Assembly: GCF_025398735.1 (NCBI RefSeq)
Contig: NZ_CP104694.1
Span: forward strand, 5,173,465-5,237,464
From: Tahibacter amnicola
Lineage (GTDB): Bacteria > Pseudomonadota > Gammaproteobacteria > Xanthomonadales > Rhodanobacteraceae
Direction of reading: 5' to 3'
DNA length: 64,000 nucleotides
Every line of letters starts with the position of its first letter. The first letter of the stretch is position 1. A program made the position numbers and the translations under genes. The notes beneath the pieces are model-generated. The model had not been told where the DNA came from. It worked only from the letters and a program-made list of their open reading frames with translations, and did not search any database. Shown here in pieces: positions 1-8,856 of this stretch.

Positions 1-631
1 CGCCGTAGATCGGCGCGTCGCGGTGATCGGATGCCAGCAGTGCTTCGACTTCGGCGAACACGGCGTCCGGCAGGGCGCGCGACGCGGACAACTGCGTCGA
101 CAGCGTCGCTACGGCCTGGTCGAGCCGCTGGACGTAGGCATGGATGGCTGCGCTGCGTTCGCGCAACCGCTCCGTGGCGACCGCCGGCAACCGGCGTGAC
201 GACACGTCGTGCGCCAGCGCGTCCATGCGGGCCTGCACGAGCAGGCCCGTTGCTCTTACCTGCCCGATGGCATCGCCGAGGGATGCATGGCGCTTGCCGG
301 CCTCGTTCGGCGAACCGCCGCGACGTGCAGCGTCGATGCGCTGGCGAAGCTGCGACAGCGCCGACGCATATTCGCCCACGGCCGTGCGTTCGGCGGTGTC
401 CGGTCGATCACCGCCTGGCGTTGCCTGCGCTTTCGCCTGGGCGATCAGGGCGCGGGCATCCTCGCCATTGAGCAAGGCACGAACGATGGGAGACTCTGCC
501 GCATCGACGGCCGGTTCGTCGGTTTGAGCCAGGGCGACGACGGATAGCGACAATGCCGCCGCGATGAAGGCCCGGCGCCACGTGTGCGCCAGCCGGAGAC
601 GCGTCGATTTCAACACGGTGCGCGCGATCAT
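1..631 (-). CDS. Exported protein of unknown function, N-terminal part only (runs off the window)
   Basis: An open frame begins with ATG at 631 and stays open to the window edge, giving about 210 residues. The ATG overlaps the stop of the giant gene upstream (ATGA at 628-631), so the two are probably translationally coupled. The N-terminus carries basic residues followed by a hydrophobic stretch ending VVALAQ near residue 36, a plausible Sec signal peptide. The rest is rich in Ala, Arg and Leu with heptad-like spacing, so it is probably helical or coiled-coil. I recognise no family. Its place as the third gene of this operon suggests a partner of the giant secreted protein, which is inference only. 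The C-terminal part, which might reveal the function, is not in the window. Confidence 0.75.
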   Translation of the reverse strand, partial: MIARTVLKSTRLRLAHTWRRAFIAAALSLSVVALAQTDEPAVDAAESPIVRALLNGEDARALIAQAKAQATPGGDRPDTAERTAVGEYASALSQLRQRIDAARRGGSPNEAGKRHASLGDAIGQVRATGLLVQARMDALAHDVSSRRLPAVATERLRERSAAIHAYVQRLDQAVATLSTQLSASRALPDAVFAEVEALLASDHRDAPIYG

Positions 632-3600
632 GGCCGGGCTCCCGTCTGGACGACCGGCCCGACGGCAAGGCCGTGGTTTTGCGCGGCGATCATGTGCAGC
701 AACTCACCCTCGTAACGGATTTTCGGCATCGCATGCGGTGTTGATCCCGGTTCGATCCACGGTTCAAAGTTGTCGCAGAAGATCCGGTCGAACTCGAAGT
801 CGCTCCAGAACAACCGGTCCGGCGGCCAACCGCAGGTGGTGACGATGGACGTCGGCCCCTTGACCAGGCTCACCCACTGCTGGATGCCGTCCGCATCGCG
901 CAGCAGGGCGAAGATTTCCACTTCGTAGCGTCCCGGCGTGGCGGTGGGTGTCGCGTAGTTGCTCCGCCGCGGCACTTCGCCATTGGGTGGGAAGTCCAGG
1001 TGGAAGCTGTCTGTCGCGACGGGCTGGTCGGTCCCTTCGGGAATCAGTGCGACGCGAATCGGAATCTGCACCAGCGCATCGGGCCCCAGGTTGCGTACGA
1101 TGTAGTCGACCACCAGCGCGTGAGGACGCATCGTCGTCGGCGGCAAGGTCACGAACCAGGCCGACAGCTGCTGCCCCATCGAAGGCACGTAGATCACCGA
1201 TACCGACACTTCCGGACCAGTGTTCTGCGCCCGGTCGGTCGCCTGGGCACGAATCACGTTGGCACCCGACTGCAGCGGCACGGCGCCGACGCGGAACGCG
1301 CCGTCACTGCCGGCCGTGACCTCGGCCTGGAAGTCCGCGACGCGTATACGCACCGTCGCGAGCGGTTCGGTCGATCCCACCACTTCCGTGGACGCGGTCG
1401 TCAGCAGGGCATTGGGCAACGGCTGCGTGATCGTGACCGTGGGTGCGTCGCGATCGATCGTGAACGTGGCACTGTAGTCGGCTTCGTTCCCGGCGGCGTC
1501 CACGGCGTGGACGCGCAGCGTGTAGCTGCCGCTGCTGGTAATGGCCGTTGCCGACACGTAGGGCTGGTCGTTCAGCGTGATGGTCGTCGAACCCGGGTGC
1601 GGATCTTCCACGGTGACCAGCGCCGTGACAGGCTGGTTGACGAGATCGCCGTCGCGTACGCCGGTCACACGGATCGTCGGCGGTACCGAATCCACGACAA
1701 AGGTGACCGGCTGCGATTCTGCCGTGTTGTCTGCGGCGTCTTTCGCACGGAGCCGCAGCACGTGCTCGCCATCGGCGAGGCTGAGCGGCACGCTCTGGAA
1801 CAGGTCACTTCCGCCCGGCGTCATTGCGATGGCGCCGGTGCCTTCCAGGATGGCTTCGACGGTCACGGGCGTGCTGTGCGCGTCGGAGGCTTGCCCGCGC
1901 AGTGTCACCGGCGGCCGTGTCACCGCGCCGCTGGCGGGAGCTGTCACGGTCACAAGAGGCGCCGTGAGGTCGACCAGCGAGACCGGCTGCGTATCCAGCA
2001 CAGACCATTCGCCGTTGCGCTTCGCCTCGAAGATCAGGCTGAGGCCGCCGATGGGCCACGCCGCGGTTTCGACACTGAGCGCCTCGCTGAGCGCCGACCC
2101 GATGGCGATATCGCGAACGAACGCCTGCTCGGCAAGCAACGTGGCGCCCGACAGTACGCGAATGCGCAGTTCCTGCGCGGACAACGCCGACGTACCGGTG
2201 TTTTGTACGCGCCAGGTCACGCCCAGGGCAGCACCATGAGCCACCGACGCCGCGGAGGGCTGCAAGGTGCCGGTCAAGCCGGGACCACTGGCGTTCTCGT
2301 AGCGCACCGTCACGGTCGACGGCCCGCCGAGGTTTCCAGCCGCATCGCGCGCCGTGGCGACGACGGCGTTGCTACCTTCCACCAGCGGCACGTTGGCGAA
2401 AAGTGCCTGGCCATCGGCCGCAGCAACCGCGGATGCCGTGAAGGTGCCCACCTGCAGCGCGACCATCGCGCCACTTTCGGACGCGATGCGCACATCCACC
2501 GCGCTCATGGAAAGCGTGGCGCCGTTCTGCGGCTGCAGGATGGAAACCGGCGGTGCCGTGCGGTCGATCGCGAAATGCACGCTGCGCTGGCTGCTGTTCA
2601 CTGCCCTGTCTTTCGCGAGCACCGAGAGGATGTGCGCGCCCTCGCCGTCCACCGGCGTGCCGGAGACGTAGGGCGAACCATCCAGGCGGATATCGGACGA
2701 TTCGAGATGGGTATCTGTCACGATGACAGACGGTGACACGGCGTGGTTGACGAGATCGCCCTCAGCGATGCCGTTGACCTGGATCTGTGGCGGGTGCGCA
2801 TCGACCGTGAACAAGGTTCCCGCAGAATAGCGATCGTTGCCCCAGGTATCGCGGGCCATCAGCACAAGGCGGTGCGTGCCGTCGGACAGGTCGGTCACGG
2901 TCTGCACGTAATCGCCCGACGCACCCGCGCTGAGCGGCAGCCACGGACCATCGTCCATCGAATACGCCGTCATCTCGATGCCCGAATGCTCATCGACGAT
3001 CCGGGCTCTGATCGTGACGTTCGCGGGATTGAGGCTGTTCGGAAGCGGCTGTGCCACGGTAATGGATGGCGGCATTGCGTCAACGACCGCGAAGCCTTGT
3101 CGTGCCAGCACGCGCCATTGCCCGGCGGGATCACCCGACAGCCGCGCTTCCAGCACCATCAGGTGCTGGGTCAGGTTCAACGGCGTGGCCGACAGGGAAA
3201 CCATGCCCCATTGCGTCGCGCCGACGCCCAGGTCCATGGTCACGGCGTGCTCGACGACGGCAGGCTGGTCCAGTGTCTCGTACACACGGACGCGGGCCTG
3301 CGTCGCGTTGGCCGCTGCCATGCCGCGGTTGCCGACCATGAAGGTCAGCGCGGCATCCTGGCCGATCGCAACGGTAGCTGTTGGCGTCATCCGCAGTTGC
3401 CCGACCAGCAGCGCAGCCGCGGTCGGTACGCTCAGCGTCACGCTGCTTTCGGTGCTCTGCCGATAACCGGGAGCCTCCAGCACCAGGCGAATGGCGTAGA
3501 TGCCTGCAGGCTGGCCCTGCGTGTTCCAGCCCTCATCGATGCGCAGGGAATAGCCCGGCAATACCGTACCCAGCGGACGCGGACTGGCCCACACCTCGAC

Positions 3601-6600
3601 ACCATCCGGCGCTTGCACGGACAGTCGCAAGGTGGCACCGCTCAGCGGCGCATTGCCGTCACTGAAGGTGACATCGCCGCTGATACGGGCCGTCTGTCCT
3701 ACCGTGAGGTTGGGCTCGTCGGCGCTCACTGCCATCTGCAGGTGACGCACCGCTTCAATCGAAAACGCGGCGGTGCGCTCGGCAACGAGACGGCCGTCGG
3801 ATGCGTACAGCCGCGCGCGGATGCGGTAGTCACCGGCAAACACGCCGGTCGCATTCCAGTTCACAGCGGACACCCAGCGTGCGCCCGCACCGAGTGCGTT
3901 GAGCGGGGAATCACCGAGACTGGCAACGCTGTCTCCGTTCGCGGCGATGATGTCGGTGCGCGCATAGCCGTCGAACCGACCAGAGACATTGATCACCGTG
4001 ACCTCGCCCGTGACGGCCGCGTTGGGGGCAAACACCGTGCGGGATGCAGTGACCGCCAGCAGCGGCGCGCCGTCGGTCGACGATGCAATCTGATTTTCAG
4101 CAACGTTGTTGGCCTCGTCGCTTTCCGTAACCACGCGCTCGCTGTCGGCAGTCACTCGAACACGATAGAGCCCGTTCTGGTCGAGACTGCCCAGATTCGT
4201 GCTGACGGACTGTCGATTACCGGCAGCAATGGCCGGCACGGGCACAGTGAGTGTCCTGACGGCCGGTGCGCCGTCCGGCGCGAACAGGGCCACCTGCAGC
4301 GTGCTGGCGGGCGCATCACTGACACCCCCATTGCGGACAGACACGATGACCGTGGCGTTCTCGCCCGGGCGCACCGCTGACGGCACGAAGACGATATCAG
4401 GGGCCGCTACACTCAAATCAGCGAAGCTTCCTGCCGTGCGCACAATCGCGACAGGCGCGGAGGGTGCGCTGGCATTGCCCGACGCATCAGTTGCGGTAAG
4501 GGTCACGGTGTTGGTGCCGACCACCAGCGCCACACCCGGCAGACAGAACTGACCAGGTGGCGTAACGACCAGCACGTCGTTGCGATCGCGCAGCAGCAAC
4601 CGGCCTGCTGCGCTCCAGCCAAGCATCTGGATGCCTCCGGCAAATTCGGAGGAAGCCACCTGCTGACGCGTCAACGACGCCCATCGCAGGCCATCCGGTC
4701 CGACGAGGGCAACGGTTGCACCATCCGGCGACATCGCCAGCGTCCCCTCCCAGGTCGGGAAGGCGGTAACGAGCGAATCAGCGCCGCTCTCCGCCACGTG
4801 GTGGCGAAGTGCCGTGGTCGTGTCGGAATCGTGGTGCGCATAGACGAAGGCGCGCCCGTCAGGCAGCCACGCGGCGCCTCCCATGCCTTGAGCCGGCACC
4901 AGACGTGCCACGCGGGCAAGGCCCACATTCACCAGCACCAACGCGCCATCGGTGCGCGCCATGAGCGCAAATCGCGCGTCCGCCGAGAATAGCGGCGCCG
5001 ATGGCGATAGCTCGTCCGGATTGACGCCCTCAACCAGGCGCGGTTGGCCTGTCGCACCGAGGTAAAGCCATGCACCGTGACGATTCGCACCGAAGGTCGA
5101 GGTGTTGGTACCCAGTGCCAGTCGCACGCCTTCGTCGGCGCTGACGGCGAACGCGGTGACGCCAGTCATCTCGGGCATCAACAGTGAGGGTGCCTTGCCG
5201 GGCTCTTCCCGCATCAGCTGCTGGCTGGACGGATCGATGTAGTACAGCACGCGTGAACGCTCGTTCCAGCGCAGGTGCTGACCTGCGCCAGCGCCGACGT
5301 CCGCTTGCCCCGTGTCGACATTCAACAGCAGCGTTCGGCTTGCGTCGGCAAGGGCGAGCGTTACACCGTCGGGGGCAACGGCAGCCTCTGCGCCAAAGGT
5401 GATGTCAGTCAGACGCCTCACGCTCATGGACGCCGCAGCCGTTGTGGTCAGCGGTGAGGCACCGCCCGGCACACGCTGGATGGTGCTGCCGGCTTCCGCC
5501 ATGCCACACGCGGTGACGGAAGCGTCCGGCAGGGTCGCCGGATGGTGTGGGGTTGCGGGCCATGTGAGCAGCGGCGCATCAGGCGCCTGGCGGTCGCGCG
5601 GAACACCGCTGACCGGCGCGCTCTGCCCACTGGCATTGCCCGCAGCGTCCAGCGCTTCCAGGGTGTAGAAGTAGGTCACGCCATTCGTGAGCCCGTTATC
5701 CAGGTAGTGGGTCGAGGTGACTTCGCCCACCTGCACGAAGGGACCACCCACATTCAGCGACCGGCGCACGCGGTAGCGCACCGATGGCGCGCCCTCGCCC
5801 GGTTGCCAGCTGACGTGCAGTGACGCGCCCGCCGCCGGCGCGGACACGGTGACGTTCGTCGGCACACCGGGGCCGATGCCTTCTACCGTCAGTGTGACGG
5901 TGTTGGACGGCAGGCTGGCGTTGTCGAATGCGTCGTAGGCGATCACCTGGTAGGCGTGCGATCCGAGCCGCAGTCCGCCATCGAAGTGGCGCCGTTCCGA
6001 TGCGGCGTCGATATCGGCAATGGGCTGACCATTGCGGAGCAGAACGTATCGCGCAGTATCCGGCGACGGGCTCGCCGTCCAGGTCAGTGTCGCGGTGGTC
6101 CCGGTGAGACTACCCGCCAGTACGACCGGCTCGGGTGCAACGGCGTCACCGACGTCCACCGAAGCCGGGGCCGAATGCGGGCTTTCAAAGCCGTAGTCGT
6201 TCACCGCGGTAGCGGTCAATTCGTAGTGACCATCAATCAACGTATCGACAAACGGGCTGTGCGCGATCAGCGGACGCTCCGACACGGCAATGTCAGCCAG
6301 CTCAAATGTCTGCGTGCCGAAACGCGCGGCTCCGTGGATCTGAATGCGTAGCGCATCTGTCCGGTAAGGCTGGTCCAGTGAGATCAATCCGACGGGTTCC
6401 GTACCGCGGGATCTTGCCACAGGTACCCACATGCCCCCTTCGACGACACGCGCGAACACGTCGACGTTACCCGCCCCCGTAGCGTCGCTTAGCCAGTCCA
6501 GCGACAGCGCGGTCACCAGGTGCGGCGCGGACCACGTCAGCTCGATCGCAGGATCGTCAAATTGCGGTGTCGACGCGAACTCCTGTACGACACGCCATGC

Positions 6601-8856
6601 TGTGGCTGTATCGCCATCGACGGCCGCCGCAGCGTCGTCGCCCGCCGGCGAATCCACGCTATCGGGCGCGGCGAGCGTCTGATCCGGCGGCAGCGGCTGG
6701 CCGCGACGGAACAGGCGATAGCCAAGGATGTTGGGCTCGACATTGGGATTCCAGCTCGTCGTGACGCTGTGACCCGCTACGGTCGCGGCAAGACCCGTCG
6801 GCGCCGACGGCGCGGTGACCTTGTCCACGCGCACGGTGAACGGGCGGCTGCGATGGCCCTCGGCGTCCGTCACCGTAAACGTCCATCTCACCGGGCCGGC
6901 AACCAGCGGCTGCGCAGCGAGTGTTATGGCACGGTCAGACGTCGTTGCAAACGCCGGCAGATCGATGCTGCCACCGGCATCCTGTCGCGTGACAGCAACA
7001 CTTCCCGGTCGACCGCTGACGCCCGCCAGATCCGTGGTCGTCGCCACCGTCGGCGTATAGGGCTGCTCGATATGCAGGCTGAACACCGCCGCAGAGGCGT
7101 TGTTCGACGGCGCGGATTCATTGTCCGCACCATCGACCGCAACAACGCGATACAGGTATACGCGATCATCCAGACCGCTTTGCGTCATGCGCACATCCGT
7201 GACCGGCGAGACGGTGACGCGCTGCCAGCCGTCATCCAGGCGATACACGTGATAGCCCACGACATCGGCAGCGGGCGATGCCTGCCATTGCAGATTGACC
7301 GTGCCGCCATCAGCCCGTGCGGTGAGCGCGAGCGGTGCTTCCGGTGGCGTGCGATCGACGTAGCGCACCGTGACGACGGGAGGTGCTGGATCAACCGCAC
7401 CGGCGGTATCACGCGCAACCGCGCGCAGCTGGTAGGTGGCGAAGGCCATCGCGCCGGGCGTCCAGGTGGTGCGGTACGGCGTTTCAGTCAGCGTGCTGCC
7501 GAATTCATTCCATGCCGCTTCGCCCTGCTTTCGCCAATAGAAGCGGACTTCGGATATGTCGCGATCGGTGCTGGTCGCCAGCACACGGATGGAGTGCTCA
7601 AATTCGGTATCCGCGACGGGCTCTTCGATCACCAGGTCCGGCGGACCATCGTTACCCATGTCCAGCTCGGCGGGCGCCGACGGTGCGGAGATATTGCCGG
7701 CCTTGTCGATGGCGAGCACGACATACGCGTGCTGGCCGTCACCGAGATCCCGATCCAGGAATGCAGCCGTCGGGATCGCAACCGCACGCAAATCCGCAGG
7801 AACGGCCCCGTCGACGGTGACGAGGTCGCCGTCCCGATAAAGCAGGTAGCCCAGCAGGTCCGGTTCGTTGTTGGGCGCCCAGCACACGCGTGCATCGCTG
7901 CCGCTGCCGGCAAGGCTGGCGCAGACAGCGCCGCCAGTGGAGGCACGCACAGCGACCAGATCACGCGGCGGAGCGGGTGGCTCGTTGTCCACCACGACGA
8001 CCTGCTCGGTACTGGCTTCATTGCCGCTATCGTCGTCGGCCTTCAACCGCAGGCGCACGCGGGTTTCCAGCGGGAATACGGTTGTATCCCACTCCGCGAG
8101 AACGCCTGCCTGGATCGGCGTCGTGGCGCTGCGCAAGGTGACGGCAGCCGATGGCGGGTCGATCGGCTCGGCCGTCAGCTGGTAGGCATGGAAGTCGCCT
8201 GTGCTGTAGGCCGTGCCGGCGACTCTCACCACACCGCGGATACGCTCTTCCGATGCGGGCGCTATCAGCGACACCTCCGGTGGCGAGTAATCGACGACCA
8301 GGCTGACGCTGTTGCTGGCATCGCTTTCATTGCCGGCACGGTCGATGGCGACGACGTGGTATTGCGGGCGTCCTTGCGGCGCACCGGCATCCACGTAGTG
8401 TGTCGACGGAACAGGCTGCGGGGTGATGCGTACACCACCGCGGTAGACGTGATACCCCGCCAGATCGGCGACAGACGTGGCGCGCCAATCAAGCACGACG
8501 TCGCGACGGTTATCCACGCGACCGACCAGCTCCAGTGGTGTTGGCGGCGCAGACGCATCCCGATGGATGCGAACGGTGTCGCTGCTAATCAATCCGGCGC
8601 GATCGCTTACGGTCAGGCGCAGCTGGTAGTCGCCATCCGGTTGCAGCAGTTGCACGCTGGCCAGTTGCGCCGCATCCACGGGCTGCTCGCCGCGGTGGAT
8701 GTCGGACCACTGTTCCGGTGTCTGCCCGACGGGCGCAACGCTCAGACGGTACTCGGCGAAATGCGCATCCGTCGCGCTCCCGGTCGCAACCAGCGGGTCG
8801 CTGACGTAGGCATCGTTGGCCGGTGCAGTGACTCGCGCGACAGGGGGTGCGATCAA
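628..8856 (-). CDS. Giant secreted multidomain protein, C-terminal part (FN3, CARDB, Ig-like, propeller)
   Basis: This 2742-residue frame is the continuation of the frame at 8585-17899. It starts inside a module (IAPPVARVTAP) that completes the VDRT ending of the other frame, has no signal peptide, and its only 5' start is a TTG without a ribosome site. Many FN3-like modules come first (VxGYxVYR signatures). An insert with AVDGDTATAWR looks like an F5/8 type C (discoidin) domain. A TolB-like propeller region has SADEGVRLAL and SPDGATVALV blades. CARDB-like domains (ESDEANN) and Ig-like repeats follow, including a roughly 370-residue tandem duplication. The C-terminus carries two aromatic/acidic motifs, FWSDFE and IFCDNFE. 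A role in surface adhesion or polymer binding is inference from the modules. Confidence 0.8.
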   Translation of the reverse strand: MIAPPVARVTAPANDAYVSDPLVATGSATDAHFAEYRLSVAPVGQTPEQWSDIHRGEQPVDAAQLASVQLLQPDGDYQLRLTVSDRAGLISSDTVRIHRDASAPPTPLELVGRVDNRRDVVLDWRATSVADLAGYHVYRGGVRITPQPVPSTHYVDAGAPQGRPQYHVVAIDRAGNESDASNSVSLVVDYSPPEVSLIAPASEERIRGVVRVAGTAYSTGDFHAYQLTAEPIDPPSAAVTLRSATTPIQAGVLAEWDTTVFPLETRVRLRLKADDDSGNEASTEQVVVVDNEPPAPPRDLVAVRASTGGAVCASLAGSGSDARVCWAPNNEPDLLGYLLYRDGDLVTVDGAVPADLRAVAIPTAAFLDRDLGDGQHAYVVLAIDKAGNISAPSAPAELDMGNDGPPDLVIEEPVADTEFEHSIRVLATSTDRDISEVRFYWRKQGEAAWNEFGSTLTETPYRTTWTPGAMAFATYQLRAVARDTAGAVDPAPPVVTVRYVDRTPPEAPLALTARADGGTVNLQWQASPAADVVGYHVYRLDDGWQRVTVSPVTDVRMTQSGLDDRVYLYRVVAVDGADNESAPSNNASAAVFSLHIEQPYTPTVATTTDLAGVSGRPGSVAVTRQDAGGSIDLPAFATTSDRAITLAAQPLVAGPVRWTFTVTDAEGHRSRPFTVRVDKVTAPSAPTGLAATVAGHSVTTSWNPNVEPNILGYRLFRRGQPLPPDQTLAAPDSVDSPAGDDAAAAVDGDTATAWRVVQEFASTPQFDDPAIELTWSAPHLVTALSLDWLSDATGAGNVDVFARVVEGGMWVPVARSRGTEPVGLISLDQPYRTDALRIQIHGAARFGTQTFELADIAVSERPLIAHSPFVDTLIDGHYELTATAVNDYGFESPHSAPASVDVGDAVAPEPVVLAGSLTGTTATLTWTASPSPDTARYVLLRNGQPIADIDAASERRHFDGGLRLGSHAYQVIAYDAFDNASLPSNTVTLTVEGIGPGVPTNVTVSAPAAGASLHVSWQPGEGAPSVRYRVRRSLNVGGPFVQVGEVTSTHYLDNGLTNGVTYFYTLEALDAAGNASGQSAPVSGVPRDRQAPDAPLLTWPATPHHPATLPDASVTACGMAEAGSTIQRVPGGASPLTTTAAASMSVRRLTDITFGAEAAVAPDGVTLALADASRTLLLNVDTGQADVGAGAGQHLRWNERSRVLYYIDPSSQQLMREEPGKAPSLLMPEMTGVTAFAVSADEGVRLALGTNTSTFGANRHGAWLYLGATGQPRLVEGVNPDELSPSAPLFSADARFALMARTDGALVLVNVGLARVARLVPAQGMGGAAWLPDGRAFVYAHHDSDTTTALRHHVAESGADSLVTAFPTWEGTLAMSPDGATVALVGPDGLRWASLTRQQVASSEFAGGIQMLGWSAAGRLLLRDRNDVLVVTPPGQFCLPGVALVVGTNTVTLTATDASGNASAPSAPVAIVRTAGSFADLSVAAPDIVFVPSAVRPGENATVIVSVRNGGVSDAPASTLQVALFAPDGAPAVRTLTVPVPAIAAGNRQSVSTNLGSLDQNGLYRVRVTADSERVVTESDEANNVAENQIASSTDGAPLLAVTASRTVFAPNAAVTGEVTVINVSGRFDGYARTDIIAANGDSVASLGDSPLNALGAGARWVSAVNWNATGVFAGDYRIRARLYASDGRLVAERTAAFSIEAVRHLQMAVSADEPNLTVGQTARISGDVTFSDGNAPLSGATLRLSVQAPDGVEVWASPRPLGTVLPGYSLRIDEGWNTQGQPAGIYAIRLVLEAPGYRQSTESSVTLSVPTAAALLVGQLRMTPTATVAIGQDAALTFMVGNRGMAAANATQARVRVYETLDQPAVVEHAVTMDLGVGATQWGMVSLSATPLNLTQHLMVLEARLSGDPAGQWRVLARQGFAVVDAMPPSITVAQPLPNSLNPANVTIRARIVDEHSGIEMTAYSMDDGPWLPLSAGASGDYVQTVTDLSDGTHRLVLMARDTWGNDRYSAGTLFTVDAHPPQIQVNGIAEGDLVNHAVSPSVIVTDTHLESSDIRLDGSPYVSGTPVDGEGAHILSVLAKDRAVNSSQRSVHFAIDRTAPPVSILQPQNGATLSMSAVDVRIASESGAMVALQVGTFTASAVAAADGQALFANVPLVEGSNAVVATARDAAGNLGGPSTVTVRYENASGPGLTGTLQPSAASVAHGAALGVTWRVQNTGTSALSAQELRIRVLSGATLLAEQAFVRDIAIGSALSEALSVETAAWPIGGLSLIFEAKRNGEWSVLDTQPVSLVDLTAPLVTVTAPASGAVTRPPVTLRGQASDAHSTPVTVEAILEGTGAIAMTPGGSDLFQSVPLSLADGEHVLRLRAKDAADNTAESQPVTFVVDSVPPTIRVTGVRDGDLVNQPVTALVTVEDPHPGSTTITLNDQPYVSATAITSSGSYTLRVHAVDAAGNEADYSATFTIDRDAPTVTITQPLPNALLTTASTEVVGSTEPLATVRIRVADFQAEVTAGSDGAFRVGAVPLQSGANVIRAQATDRAQNTGPEVSVSVIYVPSMGQQLSAWFVTLPPTTMRPHALVVDYIVRNLGPDALVQIPIRVALIPEGTDQPVATDSFHLDFPPNGEVPRRSNYATPTATPGRYEVEIFALLRDADGIQQWVSLVKGPTSIVTTCGWPPDRLFWSDFEFDRIFCDNFEPWIEPGSTPHAMPKIRYEGELLHMIAAQNHGLAVGPVVQTGARP
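961..3069 (-). repeat. Tandem duplication of a roughly 370-residue block inside the giant protein
   Basis: Two consecutive blocks share the same order of motifs. The first has ITVAQPLPNS, then GDLVNHAV, then DRTAPPVSILQP, then EGSNAVVATARDAAGN. The second has VTVTAPASGA, then GDLVNQPV, then DRDAPTVTITQP, then SGANVIRAQATDRAQN. A shared 17-base stretch starting TGGTTGACGAG lies at 1634-1650 and again at 2744-2760, giving a period of 1110 bases (370 codons). Outside short patches the DNA has diverged, so the duplication is old. The outer boundaries are approximate. Confidence 0.7.

Noticed and set aside
8585-8840. The Arg/Cys-rich end of the N-terminal giant frame as a genuine C-terminus
   Set aside because: The in-frame domain pattern continues in the other frame; this end is a frameshift product.
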